DNA from: Anaerovibrio sp. RM50
GTDB taxonomy: Bacteria > Bacillota > Negativicutes > Selenomonadales > Selenomonadaceae
DNA: 64,000 nt
NCBI RefSeq assembly: GCF_000622005.1
Contig: NZ_JHWV01000006.1
Span: 124,001-188,000, forward strand
Reading direction: 5' to 3'
Every line of letters begins with the position of its first letter. Position 1 is the stretch's first letter. A model generated the notes under the pieces. That model saw only the letters and a list, made by a program, of their open reading frames with translations. It had not been told where the DNA came from and did not search any database. Made by a program: the position numbers and the translations under genes. Positions 16,244 through 25,101 of this stretch are shown here, piece after piece.

Positions 16244-16501
16244 TCAGCTTTTCTTACTAATCTCATTCAATTCTTCAATGGAATTTTTGTCTGAGTCCCA
16301 CAGCCGTTCAGTCTTGTCTGGGATGGACATTCTCACCTTTCTCTCAGACTTGTAAAACGCCCTGAATAGCAATAGCTTACTATACAGCTTGCTTTTGAAC
16401 ATATACCTCGTTGCTGTAACAGCCATACTTAGTTTCAAATAATGCTTGTGGGTCTTTTCCCCACTGCCTTTCTTAGCTATCACAACATAAGACTCAATCA
16501 T
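16244..16501 (-). CDS. hypothetical phage protein
   Basis: 85 basic residues with GAGGTG upstream of the ATG. The middle (MAVTATRYMFKSKLYSKLLLFRAFYKSE) may be an amphipathic helix. It overlaps nothing and lies just upstream of ssb. No family recognised. Confidence 0.55.
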   Translation of the reverse strand: MIESYVVIAKKGSGEKTHKHYLKLSMAVTATRYMFKSKLYSKLLLFRAFYKSERKVRMSIPDKTERLWDSDKNSIEELNEISKKS

Positions 16502-16513
16502 TCAAATAGCACC

Positions 16514-16960
16514 TCACATCTTGATATATTTCTTGGCTTCCTTTCGTCTCTCTCGCTCTCGCTTTCGAATCATAGCCTTTTTTTCAAAGTAGTCCATCCA
16601 CAACGGAAGTCCGAGCCTGTCGCCTTTGGCTACCCACTTAATAGGGATGCCGTCTTGGTACTTGAACATAAACATTTTCAGTTTCAGCTCTCCATCCTTG
16701 GTTGATACGCCTTTGACATCAACATACTCTTTATGACCGTCTGTGTATTCAACAAGAAAATCAGGGATGTAGGTAATAGCCCTAACTGTTTTACCTGCAT
16801 ATACGAACTTTGGTTGCAGCTCAACTACTGGTTGAAGCTCTATGCTTTTTACCTTTCCATTCTTTTGCAGCCCAAGCAGGTACACATAATATTCGCCCTC
16901 AGCCCTGCTATCAAACGTATTCCCACAAATTCTGAACTTACTGTTTCTGTACTTACTCAT
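16514..16960 (-). CDS. DUF1064 family phage nuclease-like protein
   Basis: 148 residues from the ATG overlapping the previous stop. SKYRNSKFRICGNTFDSRAEG, followed by IPDFLVEYTDGHKEYVDVKG, is the DUF1064 pattern: a PD-(D/E)xK-like core with D...E...DVKG. Members sit in phage replication regions and are thought to resolve or trim DNA branches; activity here is inferred. Confidence 0.8.
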   Translation of the reverse strand: MSKYRNSKFRICGNTFDSRAEGEYYVYLLGLQKNGKVKSIELQPVVELQPKFVYAGKTVRAITYIPDFLVEYTDGHKEYVDVKGVSTKDGELKLKMFMFKYQDGIPIKWVAKGDRLGLPLWMDYFEKKAMIRKRERERRKEAKKYIKM

Positions 16961-17567
16961 TTTCTTGGTCAGCTCCATCAGCATCTTCGTCTTTGTCCCA
17001 GCGTGGAATATGGTAACGTCTCAGCTTGTTCTTTAGGTGGATGCCTTCACATACATCAGTAATTTCATCAGAGGAAGCTCCAAGAGCTACAGCAACTCCA
17101 GTCATAGCTGTAACTGTATCGCCAATTTCATGAAGAACGTGGTGCCTGTTCTTCCAAGTCTTTTCATGCATAAATTCATCTAAAGCTGTCATAAACTCGC
17201 AGAACTCGCTTACCGCCTTATATTTCAAATTTACAATATCTTCATCAGTCGGATGCTTAGGAATCTGGAACCAAGCAGGAGTTACATCGTAGGTATACGA
17301 TGTGTCAAATCCCTGATTCACGGCTACTGTAGCAGGATTACACTCTGAACCATCAAATGCACGACCATCAAAGATAAACTCAGGGTCAAATTCATCCGTT
17401 TCCTCGCATTCTTCTTTGTCATCGTCCAAGTCGTTCATTAATTTGCCTAAGACTCTTTTCATAAACTGATCATAGGCAGACTCAGCATTGCCAAAACATT
17501 GTTTAAGCATATCAGTCAATTCTTCTTCACTCATCTTCCGTTTAACATTCTTATTCTGGTTTTCCAA
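16953..17567 (-). CDS. MazG-like protein
   Basis: 204 residues with a probable TTG start after GGAGG. Residues ~1-95 are acidic and variable. Residues ~105-190 (KYKAVSEFCEFMTALDEF, HHVLHEIGDTVTAMTGVAVALG) resemble the all-alpha MazG-type nucleotide pyrophosphohydrolase fold, with ExxE and EIGD metal residues. It might clean up abnormal nucleotides or lower alarmone signals during replication. Confidence 0.65.
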   Translation of the reverse strand: MENQNKNVKRKMSEEELTDMLKQCFGNAESAYDQFMKRVLGKLMNDLDDDKEECEETDEFDPEFIFDGRAFDGSECNPATVAVNQGFDTSYTYDVTPAWFQIPKHPTDEDIVNLKYKAVSEFCEFMTALDEFMHEKTWKNRHHVLHEIGDTVTAMTGVAVALGASSDEITDVCEGIHLKNKLRRYHIPRWDKDEDADGADQENE

Positions 17568-18117
17568 TTTGCTTTACCTCCGCTATCTTGCCAATCAATT
17601 TATTCACATCATCATTCCTCATACCGCCAAGCACAAGCTTGTTATATTCGTTGTCGTTATCCTCGTTCATAATCTCACGGTAAAACCTTGTAAACTGTCC
17701 ACGAGCAATATTGACTTCATCGGTCCTGAGAAGACTCAGCTCCTTCAAGCCAAACCTTCTGGCAGCCTTGGCAACCTTTTCATTCGCAAAATTCCAAGGC
17801 TCGCTGTTCAGCAGTCCATGTTCCTTGACCACCTGCATTGCGTTGTCCCACGCCTCAGATTCAGTCAGATCACGAACTCCGCTAGACTCTGCAACAGCAT
17901 ACTGTCTTACCAGTCTTGCCTGTTCGTATATCTCGGCTACAGAAGGGAAAAACTTGCTTGTCAGTATCAGCTTGTTCATGGCAGCCTCTATCTCAACAAG
18001 CTCCAGTCCTGAAAGTGCCTTGCTGTATACCAGCAGACTGCCTTCATTCATTTTGCTGTTCGGGAACGCCATGAGGTACGGTGTCAGCAGTTTTATAATC
18101 TCGGCTCTCTTATTCAT
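17551..18117 (-). CDS. phage helicase loader/inhibitor-like protein
   Basis: 188 residues from the ATG at 18117 after CAGGAG. The N-terminus (MNKRAEIIKLLTPYLMAFPNSK) and FFPSVAEIYEQARLV resemble the G39P/G40P-type replicative helicase loader family of SPP1-like phages. It overlaps the initiator-like gene by 8 bp. It would bring the host replicative helicase to the phage origin. Confidence 0.7.
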   Translation of the reverse strand: MNKRAEIIKLLTPYLMAFPNSKMNEGSLLVYSKALSGLELVEIEAAMNKLILTSKFFPSVAEIYEQARLVRQYAVAESSGVRDLTESEAWDNAMQVVKEHGLLNSEPWNFANEKVAKAARRFGLKELSLLRTDEVNIARGQFTRFYREIMNEDNDNEYNKLVLGGMRNDDVNKLIGKIAEVKQIGKPE

Positions 18118-18862
18118 CAGCGTTCTCCTGAGCTTCCAGTGTGGCAATAGCCTTGGCAGCTATATCCATCTGCGGAATATCGCTTACCTGCTTGCCTTTC
18201 TGCTTCTTGTCTGGATGGTTCCAAGGGTCCTGAACGCCTCTGGTCTGCCAGTTATTCAAAACCTTGGCAACATACCTTACATTCCTGCCACCATTTCTGG
18301 CTGACTCCTTGATAGCCTCATAGAGCCATTCTGCTCCATACTGCTCATACAGGTCCTGCAGGTCATCAGCAACGACCATGTTAGGCACAGGCTGGATGCA
18401 GTTTTGGTACAGCTCAAAGATTTTTCCAAACCGCTCATCGTATTTTTCTGAATTGTCAACGTCACAGATTTTCGCAATGCTTTCAGGCTCATTTTTCAAC
18501 TGCAATTTATTCACTTCTTCATCGCAGACATCATACACACCATCATTAAGCTCAATCAGATTTTTCTCAGCAACATGCTTTGTGGGGTGATACATATCCT
18601 TCCTGATGTAGTTGTGTATTTTCCAGTGTCTTATGACGATAACTCCGCTCTCGAACGGAATAATGTACTTCTTGGCTATAAGCATCTTCATTTCGTCATC
18701 TGAACAGCCAATCATTCTCTGAATTCGCTTGCAGTTGTTTACGAAACCGTCATCATCGGCTCGCATAGCCAAATGAAAATACAACGCCTGAGTAGTCAGC
18801 GACATATCCAAAAAATTGTCACTGTCAATAACATCCTTGGCAAACATCCTACGCTCTGCCAT
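18110..18862 (-). CDS. phage replisome organiser, DnaD-like
   Basis: 250 residues. The start (RMFAKDVIDSDNFLDMS, TTQALYFHLAMRADDDGFVNN) is the winged-helix start shared by many Firmicutes phage replisome organisers. Residues ~150-215 (FELYQNCIQPV, LYEAIKESARNG, YVAKVLNNW) form the DnaD C-terminal domain. It should bind the phage origin and work with the loader encoded downstream. Confidence 0.88.
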   Translation of the reverse strand: MAERRMFAKDVIDSDNFLDMSLTTQALYFHLAMRADDDGFVNNCKRIQRMIGCSDDEMKMLIAKKYIIPFESGVIVIRHWKIHNYIRKDMYHPTKHVAEKNLIELNDGVYDVCDEEVNKLQLKNEPESIAKICDVDNSEKYDERFGKIFELYQNCIQPVPNMVVADDLQDLYEQYGAEWLYEAIKESARNGGRNVRYVAKVLNNWQTRGVQDPWNHPDKKQKGKQVSDIPQMDIAAKAIATLEAQENADE

Positions 18863-18901
18863 TACGCTCCCACCACCATTTCAAAATCTCTTTCATAAAC
18901 C

Positions 18902-19570
18902 TCATTCCTTTAGCTTGTATTTCTTGCAAATAACCTTATCAGCCTGTATCGGGTAAATATGGTACTTGTCCATGAACTCTGTCTCAGCCATACGGTGCAG
19001 CTCATCGTGATGCTTCCAGCAAAGACAAGCTACATCACGACCAAGATGATGGACTTCCTTGCGGTCACCGCCCATTCCTATCCTGCTACCTTCGCAGTGA
19101 TGGAGCTGACCTGCCTGTCCACATATACAGCACCGCTTGTTTACAAGACAGGCATACATGTACTTGCCAATATCATCTGCAAGCTGGTACATCGGTTTTC
19201 TTGTCGGAATGTCGTTCTCAACAACAAAATCAACAAGATAGCTAATGAACTCGCTGGCAGTATTCATGTCGCAGTTGCTTAGACTGAACATCTTTGTTTC
19301 AAGCGATTCAAGGCGATTTACCTTAAATTCAACCTTCATAATCTGCTTAGTAAGTGCTGGCAGCTCTGCCATCCAGTCAGCTATCTCAGCTATCAGACAG
19401 TGTGCCTTGGCTCTCTGCTTTGCAGATATTCTCCTGCCATCGTTAAAGCCTATCAGCACTGTGCTGTACTTCCTGTTCACTGCTCTGTCTATATCTGGGA
19501 CACTGGCTACAATGTGAACACTGCCATCTGGTTCCATGTCAACAATCTTGCCTGTAACTATGTCCTGCAT
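18902..19570 (-). CDS. putative HNH nuclease (HNHc_6-like)
   Basis: 222 residues. The N-terminal half (RRISAKQRAKAHCLIAEIADWM) is helical. The C-terminal half has a zinc/HNH pattern: CCICGQAGQLHHCEG, HHLGRDVACLCWKHHDELH, as in the putative phage HNHc nuclease family near RecT genes. It overlaps the MBL-fold gene by 13 bp. It probably processes recombination or replication intermediates. Confidence 0.8.
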   Translation of the reverse strand: MQDIVTGKIVDMEPDGSVHIVASVPDIDRAVNRKYSTVLIGFNDGRRISAKQRAKAHCLIAEIADWMAELPALTKQIMKVEFKVNRLESLETKMFSLSNCDMNTASEFISYLVDFVVENDIPTRKPMYQLADDIGKYMYACLVNKRCCICGQAGQLHHCEGSRIGMGGDRKEVHHLGRDVACLCWKHHDELHRMAETEFMDKYHIYPIQADKVICKKYKLKE

Positions 19571-20268
19571 GTTACACCACCGTACTTTTCGCAGATATAC
19601 ACCTTTGCTTCGGTGACTTTCTCAATCTCATGTCTGAACATCTCTGCATCGCTGTCCTCATCTGACAGATGGCAAAGATACACTTCCTTCAGCTTAGACT
19701 TATCCATTTCATTGACACACTCACTTGCCTGTTCAATGCTTAAATGGCTGTTGATTATTCTGTGCTTCAGACTGGAAGGCTTGTACGCATTCGCCAAAAG
19801 AAGACGATGATCGTAATTAGCTTCGATTATGAGCTGGGTGACATCATGGAACTTGTAATGAACCGACTTTGTATCGGTGATGTATAACAATATGTCTCCT
19901 GTTGCCAAGCTCCTCAGATAGAAGCATGAACACGGTATATCATGCTCCATGCCTTTCGCTATCACATCAAAGGTGCCTATGCCAACCTTCCTGCCTTCAG
20001 GAATATGATTAATACCATCGTTCCTGCTGGCTACATCAGCGTTGCCATATACATTTACGCCACGCTTTATTAGCTCATCAACACACAGCGAATGGTCATT
20101 GTGATTATGGGTAATCAATGCTCCACTAATGCTCCCAACATCAAAACCTACTGCCTGTTGAATCTTACTGAGCTTAACACCAGCATCCAACAGTAACCTT
20201 GTCTTTCCGTCATCAATCAGATAACAGTTTCCACTACTGCTGGATGCCAGTACCTTAACCTCTATCAA
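19558..20268 (-). CDS. MBL-fold metallo-hydrolase
   Basis: 236 residues. VLASSSSGNCYLIDDGKTRLL, then THNHNDHS and later VYLCHLSDEDSD, are the metal-binding motifs of YycJ-like metallo-beta-lactamase-fold enzymes, several of which are nucleases. It overlaps recT by 4 bp. In this module it could supply the exonuclease that loads RecT; that is inference from position. Confidence 0.88.
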   Translation of the reverse strand: MIEVKVLASSSSGNCYLIDDGKTRLLLDAGVKLSKIQQAVGFDVGSISGALITHNHNDHSLCVDELIKRGVNVYGNADVASRNDGINHIPEGRKVGIGTFDVIAKGMEHDIPCSCFYLRSLATGDILLYITDTKSVHYKFHDVTQLIIEANYDHRLLLANAYKPSSLKHRIINSHLSIEQASECVNEMDKSKLKEVYLCHLSDEDSDAEMFRHEIEKVTEAKVYICEKYGGVTCRT

Positions 20269-21227
20269 AACGCTGGCTCATCATCAGAAGGAGCCATCTG
20301 ACGATTTACAGGAGCTTCTGCTACTGGAGGAGCACTTTGCTGTACTGGTGGCGGTGTCTGTACCTGCTCTACTGGATGTACATTCTGTACTGGCTGTACA
20401 GGTACGGAAGGCTCATCACCAAAAGACACATCCTCAACAGCTCCACTCGGTCTGTTGTCTATGTAGTCATAGCTTGGAGTACCACAGGCATCTGATACAA
20501 CAGCTTGGTCGCTTGCAAGTGCCATTGCCATATCACTGCTCTGCATGTCGATACTCATAATTCCGTACTTGCTTATTAACTGCTTTAATACAGTCTTCTG
20601 AGCCATTGCATCAAAGTTGTCCTTCCATGGTCCAAAACCTTTCTGGAAAGACTGGCTGTACTTCTTGGCGTGTGCTGTCATGTCCTCCTTGGTCATATAC
20701 AGGGTCTTTTCAAACCCATTGACGAACTTGATGTATGCAGCATAACCAACAACCTTGTCGCTTTTCCTCTTTCCACGCTTGATTTCTCCAGTGATGATAT
20801 CAATATCCTCTATCTCACCTTCACGGATGACAGTGGCGTTGATAGTACGATACTGCCCTGTACGCTCCGCAAGCTGTACAAATCCCTTGTACCCCATCTG
20901 GAATTGGGCATCTACTACATAGTTACCGTTCTTATCCTTGTGGCGGTATGGAATGATGTATGCCAGTCCCAAGCTTGGGTTAATCGGCAGTTTCAATGTT
21001 GCCGCAGTCATGGCGGCAGACATGATGGTTTTCGGATTGGCTTGTGCCAGCATATTGTCGCTCTTTACAAGACTGGTCAAAGAAACAATAAATCCGTTGG
21101 CTCCCTTGTCCAATACCTGCTCAAACTTCTCTCTCGCCAAGCTGTTGGTCAAATAATTGTCAATAGTCTTAATTGGCTCTACCTGCTGAACAGCTCCAGT
21201 GTTTACGTTTGCAACCTCATTCTTCAT
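20265..21227 (-). CDS. recT: RecT single-strand annealing protein
   Basis: 320 residues. IVSLTSLVKSDNMLAQANP, AATLKLPINPSLGLAYIIPY, QFQMGYKGFVQLAERTGQY are RecT signatures; the C-terminal ~70 residues are Pro/Gln/Val-rich and variable, ending DDEPAF, which resembles the SSB tail. ATG at 21227 suits the GGAG site. It anneals single strands during phage recombination and overlaps the ATPase gene by 11 bp. Confidence 0.95.
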   Translation of the reverse strand: MKNEVANVNTGAVQQVEPIKTIDNYLTNSLAREKFEQVLDKGANGFIVSLTSLVKSDNMLAQANPKTIMSAAMTAATLKLPINPSLGLAYIIPYRHKDKNGNYVVDAQFQMGYKGFVQLAERTGQYRTINATVIREGEIEDIDIITGEIKRGKRKSDKVVGYAAYIKFVNGFEKTLYMTKEDMTAHAKKYSQSFQKGFGPWKDNFDAMAQKTVLKQLISKYGIMSIDMQSSDMAMALASDQAVVSDACGTPSYDYIDNRPSGAVEDVSFGDEPSVPVQPVQNVHPVEQVQTPPPVQQSAPPVAEAPVNRQMAPSDDEPAF

Positions 21228-23151
21228 TTTTCTCATTCTCCTTTACAGCTTTCTCTATTCTCAAAACCTTGTCATCGGCACTTACTACCAGCGACACTGT
21301 CTGACAATCCATGTCACGGATATTCGTGATACTCTCAGCCCTGTCAATGATGATTGGAAGGTTTACACCATAAGCCTTGGCATATACATCCATGATTTCA
21401 AGGTTGGCATTAATCTGGGATGCAGTATTAGCCATCTTGTAATCAACCATTACGCCATCAGCATTAGGTATCATTGGCACACATACTTCACGCAATCCAC
21501 CATTGATCTGGGTCTCAAAGAGCTTCCACTTGATGCAGCTAAACTTGTCATTGATGTTGGCAGTTATCATCTCAGCCTTGGCTATCATAAACTGCTCACA
21601 CAGATAGATTGCTTTTTCCTGCTTCTCAAGCTCTGCCGATACAGTCTTGACACTTGCCTTCAGCTCAGCAATCTTTTCATCCATCTTTGCCTTGGCTCCG
21701 ATATCAACCAGCTTCTGCTCATCTTCTTCAATCAGCTTCTCATAGTCTGCCTTGTCGGTAGGGTTGAACGCTACAGATGCGGTGCCAGCTTCCAGCTCGT
21801 CAAGGGTCTTCTTTAATTCCTTGTACTCATCAGTCTCCTCGTATGGAGTATCAACAGGCTTGGACTCACGCCACTTAGCAAGTGCTTCATTCTGCTTCTT
21901 CAGTACAGCTTCCAGCATCTCAATGTCAGCAACTGTTGCCTTCAGCGTTTCCTTGTGCTTCTCCAGCTCAACACCGTTGGCTTTTCCCTTGGCATTGATA
22001 TACGCCTTGTTGGCTTCACGCTCAGCAGAGAACTTGGAAAACAGCTCATTTATTTTGTCCTCTGGCATCTTCTGACCGCAGGTCGGACATATCGTGGAAT
22101 TCTCATCCCACACCATAGCCTTTACCTTGACCTCGAACTCACCAAGAAGCTCCTCACGAACCTTGGTCTTTCGTTCAATCTCAGCTTCAAGCCACTTCTG
22201 CTCAGTCTTTGCTCTGTTCAGTGATGTCTCATACTTGGCAACATCATTCATCATGGTCTGCTCGGTCTCAGAAAAAGCACTCAACGCCTTATATTTGCTT
22301 TCGCCAAACTTTTGTCTGCCTTCTGCAATCTTTTCTTTGACATCACGAATAATTTCTTCGTTGCCGTTTACTGCATCAGCAGGTGCCAGGAGCTTCTGGA
22401 GCTTTGCCCTGTTCTCAGCCAGCCTTGCCTTTACATCAGCTTCATCCTCATACTCACCTGCCATGGCAGATTCAAGGGTGGCTATGCTTTCAGGAATGCT
22501 GTCCAGCTTCTTGTTCAGCTCCCTACGCTTGCTCTCGCACTTCTTCTTGAAATCTGGGATTTCATACCGCTGGTCCTTGGTGCCTTCAATCACAAGCAGC
22601 TTGGAAAGCTCATCAAACTCTGGCTTGGCTAGTATGTCATCATCAGTGACCTCACCACACAACGAAAACAGAACCTTTCTCCTTTCGTTGTCGTTCATCT
22701 TCTCAACCATGTGACCCATGACTGTCAGAAACTCAATGTCATCAACATGACCGTTTGTCAGCTCACTGATAACCTTGTCATACTCCTTGGTCTTTACTGG
22801 CAGGTCGTTGATCGAAAGCTCACACACATGACCAGTGAAGGTCGGTGACTGGCTCCCACGCTTTTTAGTCCACTTCTCGTAAAACTCTTTTTTCAGGACA
22901 ACTACTTCTCCGTCATCCTTGCAGACAGTCAGCTCTGCTACATGGTGGACATTATGAACGCCTACGGTTTTTGGAGAAAAATCCTTCTCCCCAGTAGCTG
23001 ACTTTCCACTAAGCACATAGCTTATTGCGTTGGCTACTGTGGTCTTGCCAGTGCCGTTGGCTCCGTATATAACAGTGTCGTCACCGTTGAAATCTATGGT
23101 CAAACTCTTTATTCCACGAAAATTCTCAAGAAATAACTTAATCAGTCTCAT
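21217..23151 (-). CDS. Rad50/SbcC-like AAA ATPase
   Basis: 644 residues. RLIKLFLENFRGIKSLTIDF starts the SMC head, Walker A is YGANGTGKTT (29-38), followed by coiled coil with a zinc hook CPTCGQK near residue 340, then a second coil and the C-terminal head. It is shorter than SbcC. No SbcD gene lies beside it; the MBL hydrolase two genes downstream may take that place. ATG at 23151 lacks a close ribosome site but starts the conserved domain. Confidence 0.88.
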   Translation of the reverse strand: MRLIKLFLENFRGIKSLTIDFNGDDTVIYGANGTGKTTVANAISYVLSGKSATGEKDFSPKTVGVHNVHHVAELTVCKDDGEVVVLKKEFYEKWTKKRGSQSPTFTGHVCELSINDLPVKTKEYDKVISELTNGHVDDIEFLTVMGHMVEKMNDNERRKVLFSLCGEVTDDDILAKPEFDELSKLLVIEGTKDQRYEIPDFKKKCESKRRELNKKLDSIPESIATLESAMAGEYEDEADVKARLAENRAKLQKLLAPADAVNGNEEIIRDVKEKIAEGRQKFGESKYKALSAFSETEQTMMNDVAKYETSLNRAKTEQKWLEAEIERKTKVREELLGEFEVKVKAMVWDENSTICPTCGQKMPEDKINELFSKFSAEREANKAYINAKGKANGVELEKHKETLKATVADIEMLEAVLKKQNEALAKWRESKPVDTPYEETDEYKELKKTLDELEAGTASVAFNPTDKADYEKLIEEDEQKLVDIGAKAKMDEKIAELKASVKTVSAELEKQEKAIYLCEQFMIAKAEMITANINDKFSCIKWKLFETQINGGLREVCVPMIPNADGVMVDYKMANTASQINANLEIMDVYAKAYGVNLPIIIDRAESITNIRDMDCQTVSLVVSADDKVLRIEKAVKENEKNEE

Positions 23152-23162
23152 TGCTGTTGACT

Positions 23163-23258
23163 CTACCCCTTTCCATGGTTTACAATACAAGTGGATTTGG
23201 CAAACGGCTTTTTCTTAGCTCCATTTGCTGTAATCTCATTCTTCATGGGCTTCGCCAT
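23163..23258 (-). CDS. possible 31-residue phage peptide
   Basis: A short frame (MAKPMKNEITANGAKKKPF...) fills the gap between the ATPase gene and the next membrane protein and is basic throughout. The ribosome site is weak, so it may not be translated. Confidence 0.3.
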   Translation of the reverse strand: MAKPMKNEITANGAKKKPFAKSTCIVNHGKG

Positions 23259-23279
23259 CTCATCTGGCGTAGCCCTTCT

Positions 23280-23459
23280 TCATTTTCCAGCAGCTTGTGA
23301 TACAATTTCATTTTGCCAGTCACCTACCAAAAATCCGAAGGCAAAACCGATAATCATAAAAACTGCAAATATTATCATCCAGCCATCAGTTGTGAAATAC
23401 GGCAACTGGTGGCTTTTTTGTGGTACGCTCAACTTTACCAGTTCAAGATGCTGTACCAT
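23280..23459 (-). CDS. 59-residue phage membrane protein
   Basis: ATG at 23459 lies 8 nt after GGAGG. A central span (GWMIIFAVFMIIGFAFGFLVG) follows a polar N-terminus. It is one of five small single-span proteins of this prophage. A holin-like role is unlikely at this early position; function unknown. Confidence 0.6.
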   Translation of the reverse strand: MVQHLELVKLSVPQKSHQLPYFTTDGWMIIFAVFMIIGFAFGFLVGDWQNEIVSQAAGK

Positions 23460-23471
23460 TTTGCTCACCTC

Positions 23472-23627
23472 CTACAAACCTGTTGTCCTGTCCATCTCTC
23501 CGACAAAGCCAAGCAGAAGCAATGCTGTAACGGCTATGGTAACTACCTTAAAAAACTTCATAGTCCTGTCGTACCATATCACCTTTCTCTTTATCTCAAC
23601 ACGCTCTTGTGTTGTCAGCTCCGACAT
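23472..23627 (-). CDS. 51-residue phage membrane protein
   Basis: Start at 23627 after GGTGAG. Charged helix (LTTQERVEIKRKVIWYDR) followed by a hydrophobic span (VVTIAVTALLLLGFVG) and a short polar tail. It overlaps the start region of the downstream HTH gene's end by 32 bp. Function unknown. Confidence 0.55.
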   Translation of the reverse strand: MSELTTQERVEIKRKVIWYDRTMKFFKVVTIAVTALLLLGFVGEMDRTTGL

Positions 23628-23943
23628 CATCTTTCTCACCACCTTTGTTTGATCTGCACTTCTGTATAAGCCTGTTCACAGACTGAACCGTGATTTTCAT
23701 GTGGCTAACAGGTGGAGTGTAGATGCACTCCAACAAACCTTGATTGACATACTCACGGATTCTGTTCTGGTTCACACACAACGCTTCTGCAGCTTGTGAT
23801 ACAGTCATAAGTCTGTAACAGTGTTCTGGGACAAATGCACTCATTTCGCCATTCAAGAACTGGGCTATCTCAGGTGTCTCCGTCAATATTGCTTTCAGCT
23901 CCTTTGCCAGCTCTACTGCTTCTTTCAGCTCTGCTATTTCCAT
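23596..23943 (-). CDS. MerR/excisionase-type DNA-binding protein
   Basis: 116 residues. Residues ~47-105 (MTVSQAAEALCVNQNRIREYVNQGLLEC, SHMKITVQSVNRLIQ) form a winged helix-turn-helix of the excisionase/MerR sort; the N-terminus is a leucine-rich helix. In phages these act as excisionases or early regulators. It overlaps the small membrane protein gene. Confidence 0.65.
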   Translation of the reverse strand: MEIAELKEAVELAKELKAILTETPEIAQFLNGEMSAFVPEHCYRLMTVSQAAEALCVNQNRIREYVNQGLLECIYTPPVSHMKITVQSVNRLIQKCRSNKGGEKDDVGADNTRAC

Positions 23944-23945
23944 TC

Positions 23946-24422
23946 TCACACCAACTTCCTCATGTAAACTGCTATCTCGTTCTTGATCCTTGACAGCTCT
24001 TTCAATTTAGCCAGTATCTCATTCATCTTGGGTATCTCATCTACCGATACTTTGCCATCGCTGGCAATACGCAAAATGGCTCGTTCAATGTCTGCTATGT
24101 CTGCCGTGGCGTTCAGGAACTTAACAGTTATCCTGTCGATGTCTATGCCCTCAACAGGCTCAACATCAAGCATCCCTATAGGGCAACACCTTGTACAACA
24201 GTAATTCAGCAACTCTGGAGCCTTGTACTGTTCTGCCATTGATATACACTCGTCTGGATGAGGAATAACATTCTGTAGCTCTATCTGGGCTATCCTCGTT
24301 CTCTCAATCCCTACAAGCATTGATGTAATCTCTCTTGAGCAGAACCGACTGTCCTTCTCTGCCATCCTCATCCGTGCCTTGTACCAGACACTGTTGGCAG
24401 CTTTCGTTGCCTTTCCACTCAT
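23946..24422 (-). CDS. phage helix-turn-helix early regulator
   Basis: 158 residues; ATG at 24422 is 8 nt after AAGG. FCSREITSMLVGIERTRIAQIE looks like an XRE-type helix-turn-helix, followed by CCTRCCPIG, a cysteine cluster that recurs in Firmicutes phage regulators, and a helical C-terminus. It lies 66 bp beyond the palindromic operator at 24,488, so its transcription is probably repressor-controlled. Confidence 0.65.
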   Translation of the reverse strand: MSGKATKAANSVWYKARMRMAEKDSRFCSREITSMLVGIERTRIAQIELQNVIPHPDECISMAEQYKAPELLNYCCTRCCPIGMLDVEPVEGIDIDRITVKFLNATADIADIERAILRIASDGKVSVDEIPKMNEILAKLKELSRIKNEIAVYMRKLV

Positions 24423-24487
24423 GTTCATCACCTTCCGTTCTGTTTTCTCTGCTCTACACTGAGCTATCTTCTGGTACGATTAAATAA

Positions 24488-24502
24488 ACTCGTTTAAAGA
24501 GT
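24488..24502. promoter_or_regulatory. palindromic operator copy (O1)
   Basis: ACTCGTTTAAAGAGT: 4-bp arms around a 7-bp centre. It is the most symmetric of five copies of one 15-bp operator; the other four lie at 25,102-25,200. It overlaps the stop of the Cro-like gene. Confidence 0.6.
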
Positions 24503-24697
24503 ATTGTCATTCAAAAAAAATGCTGGGTCGACTCGTATGAACTCACATACACTAACAAGAGTATTTACCTTCAGGGTTATTCTACCATTTAGAATTCCAT
24601 TCAGCGTTCTTTCGTTCATCCCGATTGCATTAGCTATTACACTTTGCTTAATACCTCGCTTCTGGATATAAGCCTTCAGCTTTTCGTTTACAGTCAT
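24494..24697 (-). CDS. Cro-like HTH regulator
   Basis: 67 residues from the ATG after GGTGATGAA. KQSVIANAIGMNERTLNGILNGRITL is an XRE/Cro helix-turn-helix with ideal spacing. It is the second gene of the early minus-strand operon that starts opposite the CI-like gene, the classic place of Cro. It probably binds the 15-bp operators. Confidence 0.8.
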   Translation of the reverse strand: MTVNEKLKAYIQKRGIKQSVIANAIGMNERTLNGILNGRITLKVNTLVSVCEFIRVDPAFFLNDNTL

Positions 24698-24729
24698 TTC
24701 ATCACCACCTCTCACTGGGCATTCCAAAA

Positions 24730-25080
24730 TTATATTTCTCCAACGGCATCATGTATATAATCAACAATGCTGTTCAAACCAAATTCCATCAAACTCTCGA
24801 CAAGAATTTCAAGCCAAATTTTATCCAGCTCATGCCGAATTTTTGGGCATTTAGTGTCTCCAGCATCAGCAATACAATCAAGACCAAGCTCATAGCCAAG
24901 GTATGATGGTACGCCACCCATTTTATAATTCAGGCAAATCTCATAAGCATGAATTTCGCAGATTGTCTTGTACATAAACATGTTTTCCAGCGAAGGGTCT
25001 TCAATCGTCATATTGTAGATTTCAACGCACTGGTCACGGATAGGAGCAAAAATCTTTTCCATTTCTTCTACCGTCTTCAT
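24730..25080 (-). CDS. hypothetical first gene of the early operon
   Basis: 116 residues from an ATG 9 nt after AAGGAGG. Mostly helical and acidic (EEMEKIFAPIRDQCVEIYNM, LESLMEFGLNSIVDYIHD-like end). No domain recognised. It is directly downstream of the strong repressible promoter, so it is expressed early in lytic growth, possibly as an antirepressor or host-takeover factor. Confidence 0.6.
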   Translation of the reverse strand: MKTVEEMEKIFAPIRDQCVEIYNMTIEDPSLENMFMYKTICEIHAYEICLNYKMGGVPSYLGYELGLDCIADAGDTKCPKIRHELDKIWLEILVESLMEFGLNSIVDYIHDAVGEI

Positions 25081-25101
25081 GGTTGCCATCCTCCTTTATA
25101 T

